64,000 nucleotides of DNA, taken from NCBI GenBank assembly GCA_029556615.1, contig JAKQDD010000030.1:41703-105702 (forward strand), given 5' to 3'. Below the pieces are notes generated by a model that saw only the letters and a program-made list of their open reading frames with translations, did no database searches and was not told where the DNA came from. This DNA is from Verrucomicrobiota bacterium (lineage in GTDB: Bacteria; Verrucomicrobiota; Verrucomicrobiia; Limisphaerales; J093). Both the position numbers and the translations under genes were made by a program. Below are positions 44,627 to 54,826 of this stretch, piece after piece (the first letter of the stretch is position 1; the number at the start of each line of letters is the position of its first letter).

Positions 44627-47051
44627 CCGTGACCGGCTCGCGACGCGGCGCCACCGCCAGGAGCTGGATCAGATCGATCAGGATCTGCTTCGATTCCTCG
44701 AGGTGACTGTCGAACGCCGGAGTTTTCTCCTCGTCCTCATCCGCATCCGCGTCGTCGGAGGTGCCGGACAGCGCGTCGGTCTGGCTTGAGGCCTCGCCTT
44801 CGAGCTCGGCGGGTTGGGCATTCGTGGACGAGAGGGGCTCGGGGAGTCCGGCCAGATCCACGTTCTTGAGCGTGATCTCGTAGATCTTGGCGGGGGATTC
44901 GGGCCGGGCCTTGCGCTCCTCCTGACGGGCTTTCTTCCGGGCGTCCTGTTCCTCCTTCTCCTTCAGTCGGACCTGCTCGTTGAGGGAAACGGACTTGTCC
45001 CGGAGGAACTTCTGGTACGTCTCGATGTCCTCGCGGATGTAGGCGAAGTCCTTGCTGGCGTTTTGTCGGACCTCACTCCGGCGCCTGAGCTCGTCGAGGC
45101 GAGGCGCGATGCGGTCCAGCTTGTCGTACATCGTGCTGTCAATGGTATCCCACTCGAGGGGGTATTCCTGGGCGGCTTCGCCGATCTCGAGGTAGTTGGC
45201 GACCGAGGGGAGCACGATGTCGGGGGTGACGCCGTTCCGCTGGGTGGACCATCCGTTGGCCCGGTAGAACTTGCGAATGGTGACCTTGAGGGCGCCGGGG
45301 TTGAAATCCGCGGGAAACCGCGTGAGCTTCGCGAGCTCGTAGATGGTCTGGACGGTGCCTTTGCCGTGGGTGGTGGAATCGCCCACGATCAGGGCGCGGC
45401 CGTAATCCTGGAGAGCGGCGGCGAGGATTTCGGACGCGGAGGCGCTCACCCGGCTGGTGAGGACCATGAGGGGTCCGTCGTAGGCGACCTCGGGGTCGGG
45501 ATCGGATTCGACGGTGATGTCCCCGTTGGCGTCGCGGACCTGGACGATGGGGCCTTCCTTGACGAACAGGCCGGTGAGGCGGATCGCTTCCTCGAGGGAC
45601 CCGCCGCCGTTGCGGCGCAGATCCAGGATGAGCCCCTGCATTCCCTCCGCGGCGAGCTTCTTGATCAGCCGCGTGACGTCGGCGGTCGTGCTCTTGAGAT
45701 CCGACCGGCCCTCGGCCTTGGCCAGCTGGATCTGGCGCGAGCCGCTGAGATCGAAGCTGGCGTAGAAGGAGGGGAGGTCGATCACGCCCAGGCGCCAGGT
45801 CTTGCCTTGGGCGTCCGGCAGTTCGATCAGCCTTGCCTTCGCCTCCTGGTCCTCGAGTTTGATTTCATCGCGGATGAGCGTCAGCACCTTGCGTTGGGAG
45901 GGGTCGGCGGCGTCGGCCGGGATAATGGTGAGGGTCACCTCGGTGCCCTTGGGGCCGCGGATCAGCTCGACCACCCGGGTCAGCTTCATGTCGACGACGT
46001 CGACCGGTTCCTCCCCCTTCTGGGCCACGGCGACAATCCGATCGTTGGGCTTGATCTTCTTGCTGCGGGCGGCGGGGCCGCCGGCCATGAGGCTCTCGAT
46101 CTTGCAGTAGCCGTCCTCGGACCGGAGGAGGGCTCCGATGCCGTAGAGGGAGAGCTTCATGCTGATGGCGAAGTTGTCGAGCTGGGCTTTACCCATGTAA
46201 TCGGAGTGGGGATCGTACGCCTGGGCGAGGGCGGTGAGATAGACCTGGAGAATCTCTTCCGAGTCCAGTTCGGCCCAGCTCCGCAGGAGCCGCTTGTAGC
46301 GATTGGCCAGCGTCTTGATGATCTGGTCGGGCTTTTCGCGGTTGAGTTTCTCCTGCAGGTACTCGTAGCGGAGATGCTGCCGCCAGAGGATGCGGGCCTC
46401 CGCTTCGTCGGCGGGCCACTCGGCGTCCTTGCGGTTGGGCAGATAACGGTCGTTCCCCGCGAAGTCGAATTCCGGAGCCCGCAGGGTTTTGGCGGCGTAC
46501 TCGACGCGTTCATCCACCCGCTGCAGGAACCGGGCGAAGAGGGTGGCCGCCGGGGTGGTATCACCGCGGGTCGCCGTCAGGTCCGCCAGACGCCCGCGCA
46601 GGCGGCGGAACTCCTCGATGTCAGACTTGAAGAAGTGAATGTGCATGGGATCAAGCATGCTGAGGTATCGATCCAGGAAACGATCCACGAGCTCGGCGTC
46701 GAGGGGGCGCCGGTAATAGTGGAACCGCTTGAGCATGTAAGCGGTACTGACGGCAATCTTGCCGTCATAAGCGCCGGGAACCAACGGCGCGAACGAGGCG
46801 TGCTTGGCGGCGAACGCCTCGAGCTCCGCCACGGGGTCTGCCGGGGCGAGGTTCTCCTTCCGGGCTTCACTCGGGGGGGGGGGCGCGGGCGTCGCGCCCT
46901 CGGGGACTTCGGCAGGGAGCCCCTGGCTGGCGAGGAAGAGCGCCAGCAAGAGCAGCGGCCGGAGGGCGCCGCGGAGGGGCGCTCCCGGTCTCCGGAACAG
47001 GGGCGGCTCGGCATTCAAGCGATTCAAAAGGACGCCTTCGAGGCGCAACAT
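44616..47051 (-). CDS. Carboxy-terminal processing (tail-specific) protease, S41 family
   Basis: An 811-residue periplasmic serine protease of the Prc/Tsp type. The ATG at 47051 is chosen since it leaves a signal segment (LRPLLLLALFLASQG) near residues 26-40; upstream ATGs at 47069 and 47177 are possible. An N-terminal helical domain (about 60-270) precedes a PDZ domain (about 280-370: SLYGIGALLRSEDGYCKIESL), and the S41 fold carries the catalytic serine in SRVSASASEI and the lysine in HGKGTVQ. The C-terminal domain is typical of Prc, with a charged coiled segment (EEQDARKKARQEERKARPE). It trims or degrades envelope proteins by recognising their C-termini. Divergent from the LptF/G gene. Confidence 0.9.
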   Translation of the reverse strand: MLRLEGVLLNRLNAEPPLFRRPGAPLRGALRPLLLLALFLASQGLPAEVPEGATPAPPPPSEARKENLAPADPVAELEAFAAKHASFAPLVPGAYDGKIAVSTAYMLKRFHYYRRPLDAELVDRFLDRYLSMLDPMHIHFFKSDIEEFRRLRGRLADLTATRGDTTPAATLFARFLQRVDERVEYAAKTLRAPEFDFAGNDRYLPNRKDAEWPADEAEARILWRQHLRYEYLQEKLNREKPDQIIKTLANRYKRLLRSWAELDSEEILQVYLTALAQAYDPHSDYMGKAQLDNFAISMKLSLYGIGALLRSEDGYCKIESLMAGGPAARSKKIKPNDRIVAVAQKGEEPVDVVDMKLTRVVELIRGPKGTEVTLTIIPADAADPSQRKVLTLIRDEIKLEDQEAKARLIELPDAQGKTWRLGVIDLPSFYASFDLSGSRQIQLAKAEGRSDLKSTTADVTRLIKKLAAEGMQGLILDLRRNGGGSLEEAIRLTGLFVKEGPIVQVRDANGDITVESDPDPEVAYDGPLMVLTSRVSASASEILAAALQDYGRALIVGDSTTHGKGTVQTIYELAKLTRFPADFNPGALKVTIRKFYRANGWSTQRNGVTPDIVLPSVANYLEIGEAAQEYPLEWDTIDSTMYDKLDRIAPRLDELRRRSEVRQNASKDFAYIREDIETYQKFLRDKSVSLNEQVRLKEKEEQDARKKARQEERKARPESPAKIYEITLKNVDLAGLPEPLSSTNAQPAELEGEASSQTDALSGTSDDADADEDEEKTPAFDSHLEESKQILIDLIQLLAVAPRREPVTVSR

Positions 47052-47217
47052 GACGTACAAGATAAGCATTTCCCAGCCCAGGGCAAGTCGGCGAGTGCGA
47101 TGTCGGCTCCGGGGTGGCTGCAAAACAGGATGCCGAGTCTGCAGGAGGCGGCTGCAGGCTGGCACGGCGGTCTTCATCCGGCTCGACTTTCCGGGGGGAA
47201 GGCTCGAGGATGGCCCA

Positions 47218-48339
47218 ATGCGGCTTTTGGACCGGTATTTGCTGCGCGAGCTGCTGGTACCCCTCGGCTATTGCCTGACCGGGTTCTTTGTTTTCTGGGT
47301 GACGTTCGATCTCGTCGCCCAATTGGATGAGTTCCAGCGGCGTGAGCTGCTGCCGGGTGACATTGCCGCGTACTACCTGGTGAAGACGCCGGAGGTGCTG
47401 GTGACGGTGGTGCCGGTGGGTTTGATGCTGGCGCTGCTCTACGCGCTGACGCAACACGCGCGCCACCAGGAGCTGACGGCGATGCGTGCGGCGGGGTTGA
47501 GCCTGTGGCGGCTGTCGGTGCCTCACCTGGGTGTGGGGATCGTACTGGGGGCGGCCTTGTTCGGCCTGAATGAGTATGCGGTCCCCGACGCCAACGACGC
47601 GGCGTCGCTGGTCCTGGGGCGGCGTTTGCCGCCGGCGCCCGGAGCGCTCGGGCCCGAGTGGGAGCCGAACCTGGCATTTCACAACGAGCGGGACCAGAGG
47701 TTGTGGAACATCCTCGCGTACAACCGGGAGACGGGCGAGATGCGGTCGCCGCACTTGGAGTGGCGGCTGGCCGACGGCACGCGGCGGCGGCTGGTGGCCG
47801 ACCGGGCGGTCTACACGAACGAGGTCTGGTTGTTCTACGAGGTGAAGGAACTGCTCTATCCGCCGCAGGCGACCCTGCCGTCGTACCGGGGCGAGACCAA
47901 TATCCTCGAGTTGGCCGATCTGACAGAGACGCCGGAGCGAATCGCCAGCGAGATCAAGTTCACGGAGCTGAGCAACGTCAGGGCGGCGAAGCGCCCGCGG
48001 CTGTCTCTGCGCGAGCTGCAGGACTACCAGCGGCTGCATCCCCAGCTTGGTGAACGGGATCGATCCAAGCTGCAGACGCAATTTCACGGCCGGATTGCGG
48101 AGCCGTGGAAGTGCGTGGTGGTGGTGTTGATCGCCCTGCCCTTTGGTGCGCCCTCCGGCCGCCGCAACGTCCTCGTCGGCGTCGCCAGCAGCATTTTCAT
48201 CGGGTTCGCCTACTTCATCATCTCGAGCTTCTCGCTGGCGCTGGGGACGGGAGGGTTCATGCCACCGTGGCTGGCGGCGTGGCTGCCGAATGCGTTGTTT
48301 GCGCTGGCGGGGGTGGTTCTGACCCGGAGGCTTCCATGA
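47218..48339 (+). CDS. LptF/LptG family lipopolysaccharide export permease
   Basis: A 373-residue inner-membrane subunit of the LPS export ABC complex. It has three N-terminal transmembrane helices (MRLLDRYLLRELLVPLGYCL start; TPEVLVTVVPVGLMLALLYAL; LGVGIVLGAALFGLNEYAV), a periplasmic beta-jellyroll (about 115-285), and three C-terminal helices (WKCVVVVLIALPFGA; GVASSIFIGFAYFIISSF). ELTAMRAAGLS is the conserved family motif. Only one of the usual F/G pair is present here and I cannot say which. Its stop overlaps the start of the histidine kinase gene (ATGA). Confidence 0.93.
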   Translation: MRLLDRYLLRELLVPLGYCLTGFFVFWVTFDLVAQLDEFQRRELLPGDIAAYYLVKTPEVLVTVVPVGLMLALLYALTQHARHQELTAMRAAGLSLWRLSVPHLGVGIVLGAALFGLNEYAVPDANDAASLVLGRRLPPAPGALGPEWEPNLAFHNERDQRLWNILAYNRETGEMRSPHLEWRLADGTRRRLVADRAVYTNEVWLFYEVKELLYPPQATLPSYRGETNILELADLTETPERIASEIKFTELSNVRAAKRPRLSLRELQDYQRLHPQLGERDRSKLQTQFHGRIAEPWKCVVVVLIALPFGAPSGRRNVLVGVASSIFIGFAYFIISSFSLALGTGGFMPPWLAAWLPNALFALAGVVLTRRLP

Positions 48340-50087
48340 GGCGGCCGGCGGCGGACGGGATGCAGCGATACGAGCGGCTCCGCCAGCTGTACCGCGTCAG
48401 CCAGGTGCTGCACTCGACGCTGGACCCGCAGGAGGCGCTTCAGCTGATCCTGCGCGAGGCGGTGCGGCTGACCCGGGCGGGCACCGCCTCGGTGGTGCTG
48501 TTGAATCCCACGACGGGCTTCCTCGAGATCGAGGCGGCCAGCGGGCTCCCCGCGGAGGCGGCGCAGTTGCGGCTGCGGCCGGGTGAGGGAATCACCGGCT
48601 GGGTGATGCGCCACGGCCGGCCGCTGCGCCTGGGCCGGGTTTGGGAGGACCCGCGCTACGTGATGGTGCGGCCGGAGACGCGTTCCGAGCTGGCGGTGCC
48701 CTTCGAGGTCCGAGGCGAGGTGCGGGGGGTGATCAATGTGGACTCGGACCGGGAGGAGGCGTTCACGGAGGAAGATGAGGCGTTGCTCGCGGAACTGGCC
48801 GTGGAAGCCGCCCGGGTGATCCAGAACACGTGGCTTTGCGAGCAGCTCCGGCACAAGGCGGCCCTGTTCGAGGCCCTGACGAGCGTGAGTCAGGCTGTCA
48901 CCTCGGTATTGACCCTCGAGGAGGTGCTGCAGGTGATCACGCGGGAAGCCTGTCGCCTCATGGGAGGCAGGCTGTGTGCGCTCCGGCTCGTGGACGACAC
49001 GCGGGAGTGGCTTGATTTGAAGGCGAGTCACGGTGCCGGGCCGGCTTACCTGGCGAATCCGCGCCTGGGGGTGTCGGACAGTCTGCTGGGGTCGGTCCTC
49101 CGGCGCCGGAAGCCGCTCCAGGTGGCGGACGTTCAAAACTCGCCTCATTACCAGCGCGTGGATGTGGCCCAGTGCGAAGGGCTGGTCTCTCTGCTCGGCG
49201 TGCCGCTGATGTACCGGGAGGAGCCCATGGGCACGCTGAGTGTCTACACGGCCGAAGCCCACCGGTTCTCCGATGAGGAAATCCGAATTCTCTCCTCCGT
49301 GGCGGCGATCTCCGCCATCGCGATCGAGAAGGCCCGGCTGTACGAGCGGCTCCTGGGTGTCGAAGACCAGTTGCGCCGGAGTGAGCGGCTGTCGGTGCTG
49401 GGCCTGCTGGCGGCGGAGATTGCCCATGAGATTCGCAACCCGCTGGCGGTGATGAAGATGCTCTATCACTCGCTGGATCTGCGGTTTCCAGAAGGGGATC
49501 CGCGCGGACGCGACGCCCAGATCATGGGCGAGACGATGGATCGCCTCAACCGGATCATCGACCGGATCCTGGACATGGCCCGGAGCGCAGAGACCGAACA
49601 CGCGCCGGTCCAGATCAACCGGCTGATCGAGGATCTCGCCCTGCTGAGCCGGGTCAAGCTGCGCCAGCAACGGATCGATCTGGTGCTCGATCTGGATCCG
49701 GACGTCCCGCGCCTGAGCGGGGACGCGGCGCAGATCGAGCAGGTGCTCTTGAATCTGACGCTCAACGCGGTCGAGGCCATGCCTGACGGGGGAACCCTGA
49801 CCGTTCGGACGCGGCCGTTGCGGGAGAACCGGGCGGCGCAGGGGCCAACCCACGCGGCGGTGACATTCCGGGACACGGGGGTGGGGATGACCCGGGAGCA
49901 GCAGGAGCGCCTGTTTCACGTGCCGTTCAGCTCGACCAAGCCGGGGGGCACCGGCCTCGGACTGGCGATCGTCGCCCGCCTCCTCGAGGCGCACGCCGCC
50001 AAGGTGCGGATCGTGTCCAGGCCGGGCCGCGGGACGATTCTCCGGCTCTTGTTTCCGGCGGATCGGTCCGGAGAACCCGTCCCCTGA
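48336..50087 (+). CDS. Histidine kinase with two GAF domains
   Basis: A 583-residue soluble sensor kinase. Two GAF sensor domains lie at about 20-170 and 185-345 (GASVVLLNPTTG; GVSDSLLGSVLRRRKPLQVADV). The HisKA dimerisation helix carries AAEIAHEIRNPLAVMKML with the phosphoacceptor histidine, followed by the HATPase domain: N-box LTLNAVEAMPDGG, G1 FRDTGVGM and G2 TGLGLAIV. There is no transmembrane segment, so it senses a cytoplasmic signal. No response regulator lies next to it. It is translationally coupled to the LptF/G gene by a 4-nt overlap, which suggests a link to envelope state. An ATG further in (MQRYERLR) is a possible alternative start. Confidence 0.93.
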   Translation: MRRPAADGMQRYERLRQLYRVSQVLHSTLDPQEALQLILREAVRLTRAGTASVVLLNPTTGFLEIEAASGLPAEAAQLRLRPGEGITGWVMRHGRPLRLGRVWEDPRYVMVRPETRSELAVPFEVRGEVRGVINVDSDREEAFTEEDEALLAELAVEAARVIQNTWLCEQLRHKAALFEALTSVSQAVTSVLTLEEVLQVITREACRLMGGRLCALRLVDDTREWLDLKASHGAGPAYLANPRLGVSDSLLGSVLRRRKPLQVADVQNSPHYQRVDVAQCEGLVSLLGVPLMYREEPMGTLSVYTAEAHRFSDEEIRILSSVAAISAIAIEKARLYERLLGVEDQLRRSERLSVLGLLAAEIAHEIRNPLAVMKMLYHSLDLRFPEGDPRGRDAQIMGETMDRLNRIIDRILDMARSAETEHAPVQINRLIEDLALLSRVKLRQQRIDLVLDLDPDVPRLSGDAAQIEQVLLNLTLNAVEAMPDGGTLTVRTRPLRENRAAQGPTHAAVTFRDTGVGMTREQQERLFHVPFSSTKPGGTGLGLAIVARLLEAHAAKVRIVSRPGRGTILRLLFPADRSGEPVP

Positions 50088-50093
50088 GCCGCG

Positions 50094-51614
50094 TCACGGC
50101 GCGGCGGGGTCGGCGGAGGGGGCTGTGCGCGCCAGTTCTTCCTCGAAATCGACAAGCTCCTCGATCTGGGTCAGAAACCAGCGATCGATGCCGGTGAGCC
50201 CGAAGATCTCCTCGAGGCTGAAGCCGGCACGGAACGCATGCCGGAGAAAGAAGATCCGCTCCGCGTTGGGCACGCGCAGCCGTTGGGTGATGACATCGCG
50301 GGGGAGGATGTCGCGGTCGCCGTACACAACATCGCCGATCCGCCACGGGCGGCCGTCCCCGCCCAGCCCGTGGCGCCCGATTTCGAGGGAGCGCAGCGCC
50401 TTCTGCAGGGATTCCTTGAAGGTCCGGCCGATCGCCATGGCTTCCCCGACGCTTTTCATCTGGGTATTGAGCGTGGGATCGGCCTGGGGGAACTTTTCGA
50501 AGGCAAACCGGGGGATTTTGACGACGACGTAGTCGATGGTCGGCTCGAAGCTGGCGGGGGTTTCGCGGGTGATATCGTTGCGGATCTCATCGAGGAGATA
50601 GCCGATGGCGAGCTTGGCAGCGATCTTGGCGATGGGAAAGCCGGTGGCCTTCGAGGCAAGGGCCGAGCTGCGACTGACCCGGGGGTTCATCTCGATGATG
50701 ACCATGCGGCCGGTCTCGGGGTGAACGGCGAACTGGATGTTCGAGCCGCCGGTCTCGACGCCGACCGCCCGGATCACGGCGAAACTGGCGTCGCGCATGA
50801 TCTGGTACTCCTTGTCGGTCAGCGTCTGGATGGGGGCGACGGTGATGGAATCGCCCGTGTGCACCCCCATGGGATCGAAGTTCTCGATGGAACAGATCAC
50901 AACGCAGTTGTCGCGGCGGTCCCGCATGACCTCCATCTCGAACTCCTTCCATCCGAGGAGGGATTCCTCGACGAGGATTTCGCTGACGGGCGAGAGGTCC
51001 AGGCCGCGCCGGGCGAGGACTTCGAACTCCTCGCGGTTGTACGCGATCCCGCCCCCCGTGCCCCCCAGGGTGAAAGCGGGCCGGATGATGACCGGGTAGC
51101 GGCCGATCCGCCCGGCCACGGCCAGCGCGTCGTCAAGCGTGTGGGCGGTCCCGCTGACGGGGACGTCCAGGCCGATCGACAGCATCAGGTCCTTGAAGAT
51201 CTGGCGATCCTCACCGCGCTCGATGGCCGCGGCGTTGGCCCCGATCATATCGACGCCGTGCCGTTCGAGGGCTCCCGACCGATGCAGCGTCATCGCGGTG
51301 TTGAGGGCGGTTTGGCCTCCCAGCGTGGGCAACAGCGCCAGCTTCCCGGCAGTGCCTTTGAGCCGCCGGGCCTCGACCTCGAGGATCTTCTCGACGCACT
51401 CGGGCGTGATCGGCTCGATGTAGGTGCGATCGGCGAACTCGGGGTCGGTCATGATCGTCGCCGGATTCGAATTCACGAGGACCACCTCCAGGCCCTCCTC
51501 CCGGAGGGCCTTGCACGCCTGAGTCCCGGAGTAATCGAATTCGCAGGCCTGACCGATCACAATCGGCCCCGAACCGATGATCAGCACGGTCTGGATGTCG
51601 GTGCGTTTGGGCAT
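50094..51614 (-). CDS. carB: Carbamoyl-phosphate synthase large subunit, N-terminal half only
   Basis: A 506-residue protein matching only the first half of CarB (full length about 1070). The ATP-grasp domain that forms carboxyphosphate is complete: [54 protein letters not shown], and [20 protein letters not shown]. The remaining residues form the oligomerisation domain ([31 protein letters not shown]), and the gene ends there with TGA. The second synthetase and allosteric domains are not encoded next to it. Split CarB pairs (CarB1/CarB2) are known in archaea and Aquifex, so a partner probably lies elsewhere. It supplies carbamoyl phosphate for arginine and pyrimidines. Confidence 0.92.
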   Translation of the reverse strand: MPKRTDIQTVLIIGSGPIVIGQACEFDYSGTQACKALREEGLEVVLVNSNPATIMTDPEFADRTYIEPITPECVEKILEVEARRLKGTAGKLALLPTLGGQTALNTAMTLHRSGALERHGVDMIGANAAAIERGEDRQIFKDLMLSIGLDVPVSGTAHTLDDALAVAGRIGRYPVIIRPAFTLGGTGGGIAYNREEFEVLARRGLDLSPVSEILVEESLLGWKEFEMEVMRDRRDNCVVICSIENFDPMGVHTGDSITVAPIQTLTDKEYQIMRDASFAVIRAVGVETGGSNIQFAVHPETGRMVIIEMNPRVSRSSALASKATGFPIAKIAAKLAIGYLLDEIRNDITRETPASFEPTIDYVVVKIPRFAFEKFPQADPTLNTQMKSVGEAMAIGRTFKESLQKALRSLEIGRHGLGGDGRPWRIGDVVYGDRDILPRDVITQRLRVPNAERIFFLRHAFRAGFSLEEIFGLTGIDRWFLTQIEELVDFEEELARTAPSADPAAP

Positions 51615-51728
51615 ACGCGGAATGCCGGGGGCATGAAACACAGCCTCGTCCCTGTTGGGAAGGCAATTCCACCCCGGGACCGCACTTCGAGCTTGCACAG
51701 GGCCGGTCCCCTTCGGGATCCTGCAGCC

Positions 51729-52109
51729 ATGTCCGAACCGGATCAATTGCGCGAGCTCTTCCGGCTCCAGCAGGCCCTGAATGAGCGGATCGGGGTGCGC
51801 ACGGAGGGCATGACCCCCGAAGACCAGATCCGATGGGTGCTCAACTACTGTCGCGCCATGAGCCAGGAGATCGCCGAGCTCACGGACAGCGTCCCCTGGA
51901 AATGGTGGGCCAAGTACCAGCACTTCGACGCGCAGAATGCCCGGGTCGAGGTCGTCGATCTCTTCCACTTCCTGATCAGCCTCGCCCAGGTTCTGGGCAT
52001 GAGCGCGGAGGATGTCTACCAGGCGTACCTCAAGAAGAACCAGGTCAACCTCCAACGGCAGGAGACCGGCTACGCCCGGAAGGACGAAACCGATTCCCGG
52101 CACATTTGA
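51729..52109 (+). CDS. Dimeric (all-alpha) dUTPase-like nucleotide pyrophosphohydrolase
   Basis: A 126-residue protein of the all-alpha NTP pyrophosphatase superfamily (MazG/dimeric dUTPase). The first helix reads [20 protein letters not shown]; the metal motif is EIAEL in [16 protein letters not shown], matched by the second acidic helix [21 protein letters not shown] followed by the E-x-x-D pattern favours the dimeric dUTPase type, which removes pyrophosphate from dUTP to give dUMP. ATG at 51729, divergent from carB across 114 bp and followed by the phosphoribosyltransferase gene. Confidence 0.82.
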   Translation: MSEPDQLRELFRLQQALNERIGVRTEGMTPEDQIRWVLNYCRAMSQEIAELTDSVPWKWWAKYQHFDAQNARVEVVDLFHFLISLAQVLGMSAEDVYQAYLKKNQVNLQRQETGYARKDETDSRHI

Positions 52110-52201
52110 AGACTCCCCGATCCACGCCGTCGTCGCCGACCCCCGGCCCGGCCTCACCGCCGGCGGCTGCGCCTCGGGATTTCCTGGCCGGTCCCCGGCA
52201 T

Positions 52202-52771
52202 GTGACGGGGGTCCATATTGTGCCCGCGCAGTGGCGGGCGGATGTGAAGGAAGTGCTGATTCCGGAGGAGCAGCTCAGGCGGCGGGTGGGCGAGCTGGCG
52301 CGGGCGATCACGCGGGATTATGTGGGCAGGGACCTGGTGCTCGTGCCGCTCCTGACCGGCACGGTCATGTTCCTGGCGGATCTGCTGCGGCGGTTGGTCA
52401 TTCCCACGAGATTGGATTTCATCGGGGTCTCGAGCTACCGCGAGGGCACCCGGTCGCGGGATCTCGTGTTTACCAAGGAACTCCGCCTGGACATCCGCGG
52501 CCGCGACGTCCTGGTCGTGGATGACATTCTCGACACGGGCCACACGCTGACAGCGGTCTATGAGAGGCTCCGGACTCTCAAGGCGAATTCGATTCGCGCC
52601 TGTGTCCTGCTGGACAAACCGGCCCGCCGTGTGCAGCCCGTTCAAGCGGACTATGTTGGCTTCGTGATTCCCGACCTGTTCGTCGTGGGCTACGGACTCG
52701 ACTTCGCGGAGCGGTACCGCAACCTTCCGTTTGTGGGCGTGCTGCGCCCGGAGCTCTACAGGGAGGGTTGA
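52202..52771 (+). CDS. hpt: Hypoxanthine phosphoribosyltransferase
   Basis: A 189-residue purine salvage enzyme joining hypoxanthine (and guanine) to PRPP. GTG at 52202 is the likely start because no ATG precedes the first conserved strand ([18 protein letters not shown]). The PRPP-binding loop [14 protein letters not shown] is exact, the flexible loop [13 protein letters not shown] and the base-binding end [20 protein letters not shown] are typical. Same direction as the dUTPase gene and convergent with larC. Confidence 0.93.
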   Translation: MTGVHIVPAQWRADVKEVLIPEEQLRRRVGELARAITRDYVGRDLVLVPLLTGTVMFLADLLRRLVIPTRLDFIGVSSYREGTRSRDLVFTKELRLDIRGRDVLVVDDILDTGHTLTAVYERLRTLKANSIRACVLLDKPARRVQPVQADYVGFVIPDLFVVGYGLDFAERYRNLPFVGVLRPELYREG

Positions 52772-52784
52772 GGGCCGGGGCGGC

Positions 52785-54064
52785 TCAGCCGCGGAGTGCC
52801 TGCAACGCGGCCGCGTAGACCGATTTCACCGGGACGGACTCCCGCAGCGCGACGGCCCGGCAGGACTCGAATTCCGGAGCCGCCTGGAGCACCCGGCCGT
52901 CGAGCCAGCCCACTTTCACAGTCACCTCGCCGTAAGGCGTCGCCACCTTCTGAAACTCGCGTCGGAGCTTCCGTCGCTCCGCGCTGGTCCGCCGCACGCC
53001 GAAGGCACTGGTCTCCCGCAAGATCATCTCGGAGAAGCGCTCGGCGTCTCCCGCTGCGCAGAGAACCGTCAATACCGTGCCCGGCCGGGATTTCTTCATT
53101 TGCACCGCGGTGTAGAAGGCGTCAAGGGCACCCGCCGCCAGCGCTTGCTCGACGAAGTGCCCGAGGATCTCCCCGGAAACGTCGTCGAGATTGCTCTCGA
53201 GCACGGCGATGGTGTCCGCCTCCCAGTCATGCCCGGCCCCGGCCGGCGCCGCAGCCGCCTCGCCCAGCCACAAACGCAGCACGTTGGGACGGGTGACGAG
53301 ATCGCGCTGCCCGAGGCCGTACCCGATCCGTTCCAGGGCCAGAGCCGGCGCGGGCCCGAAGGTCTCCGCGAACTCTGCCAGCAGGGCGGCTCCGGTCGGC
53401 GTGACCAACTCGTGGGGTTCTTCGCATTGGCTGACGGTCACGCCGCGCTCGGCGAGGAGCTCGAGCGTTGCCGGAGCGGGGATCGGAAGCCGGCCGTGGG
53501 CGCATTCGAGCCAGCCGGTGCCCTCGATCACCCGGCCGGCCAGCACCCGGGGCCGACCCAAGTGGTCAAGGCCGATGCACGCGCTCACGATGTCGACGAT
53601 CGAGTCGAGGGCGCCGACCTCGTGGAAGTGGACGTGGTCCGGGGGCTGGCCGTGGATCTTGCCTTCAGCCCGGGCCAGCCGCTCGAACACGGCGATCGCC
53701 CGATCCCGGATCCAGGGAGAAAGGCCGCTGGCGCGAATCCGGTCCCGGATCTCCCGGAACGTCCGATGTTCCCGGTGGGGCTCGGGGTGGGACGAACGGG
53801 TCTTCCCGTGGGAATGCCGATGGGCGGCCCCCGGGGGGGGGGCGGCGGCAGCCGCGGGCGATGCGTGCGGGGGATCGAGGTGCACCTCGAACCGGGTGCC
53901 GGTGATTCCGCATTTCGCATCGCGGCGGGTGTCGAGGTGGTACCCGGCCAAGCCGAGGCGTCCGAGCTCGGTCTCGATCGTCGCCAGGCTTGCCCCCAAA
54001 TCGAGCAGGCCGCCCACGAACATGTCCCCGCTGATTCCGCTCAGCAGGTCGAGGTAGATCGTTC

Positions 54065-54068
<4 letters not shown>
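52785..54068 (-). CDS. larC: Nickel-pincer cofactor biosynthesis protein LarC
   Basis: A 427-residue protein that inserts nickel into the pyridinium-3,5-bisthiocarboxylic acid mononucleotide cofactor used by lactate racemase and related enzymes. It starts IYLDLLSGISGDMFVGGLLD, the LarC opening, includes a His-rich stretch (HRHSHGKTRSSHPEPHREH, about 98-116) that can bind metal, and the conserved blocks DHVHFHEVGALDSIVDI and ESNLDDVSGEILG. The start codon is GTG at 54068, overlapping the larB stop by 4 nt (GTGA). In some bacteria larC is split by a programmed frameshift; here it is one continuous frame. Confidence 0.94.
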
Positions 54069-54822
<754 letters not shown>

Positions 54823-54826
<4 letters not shown>

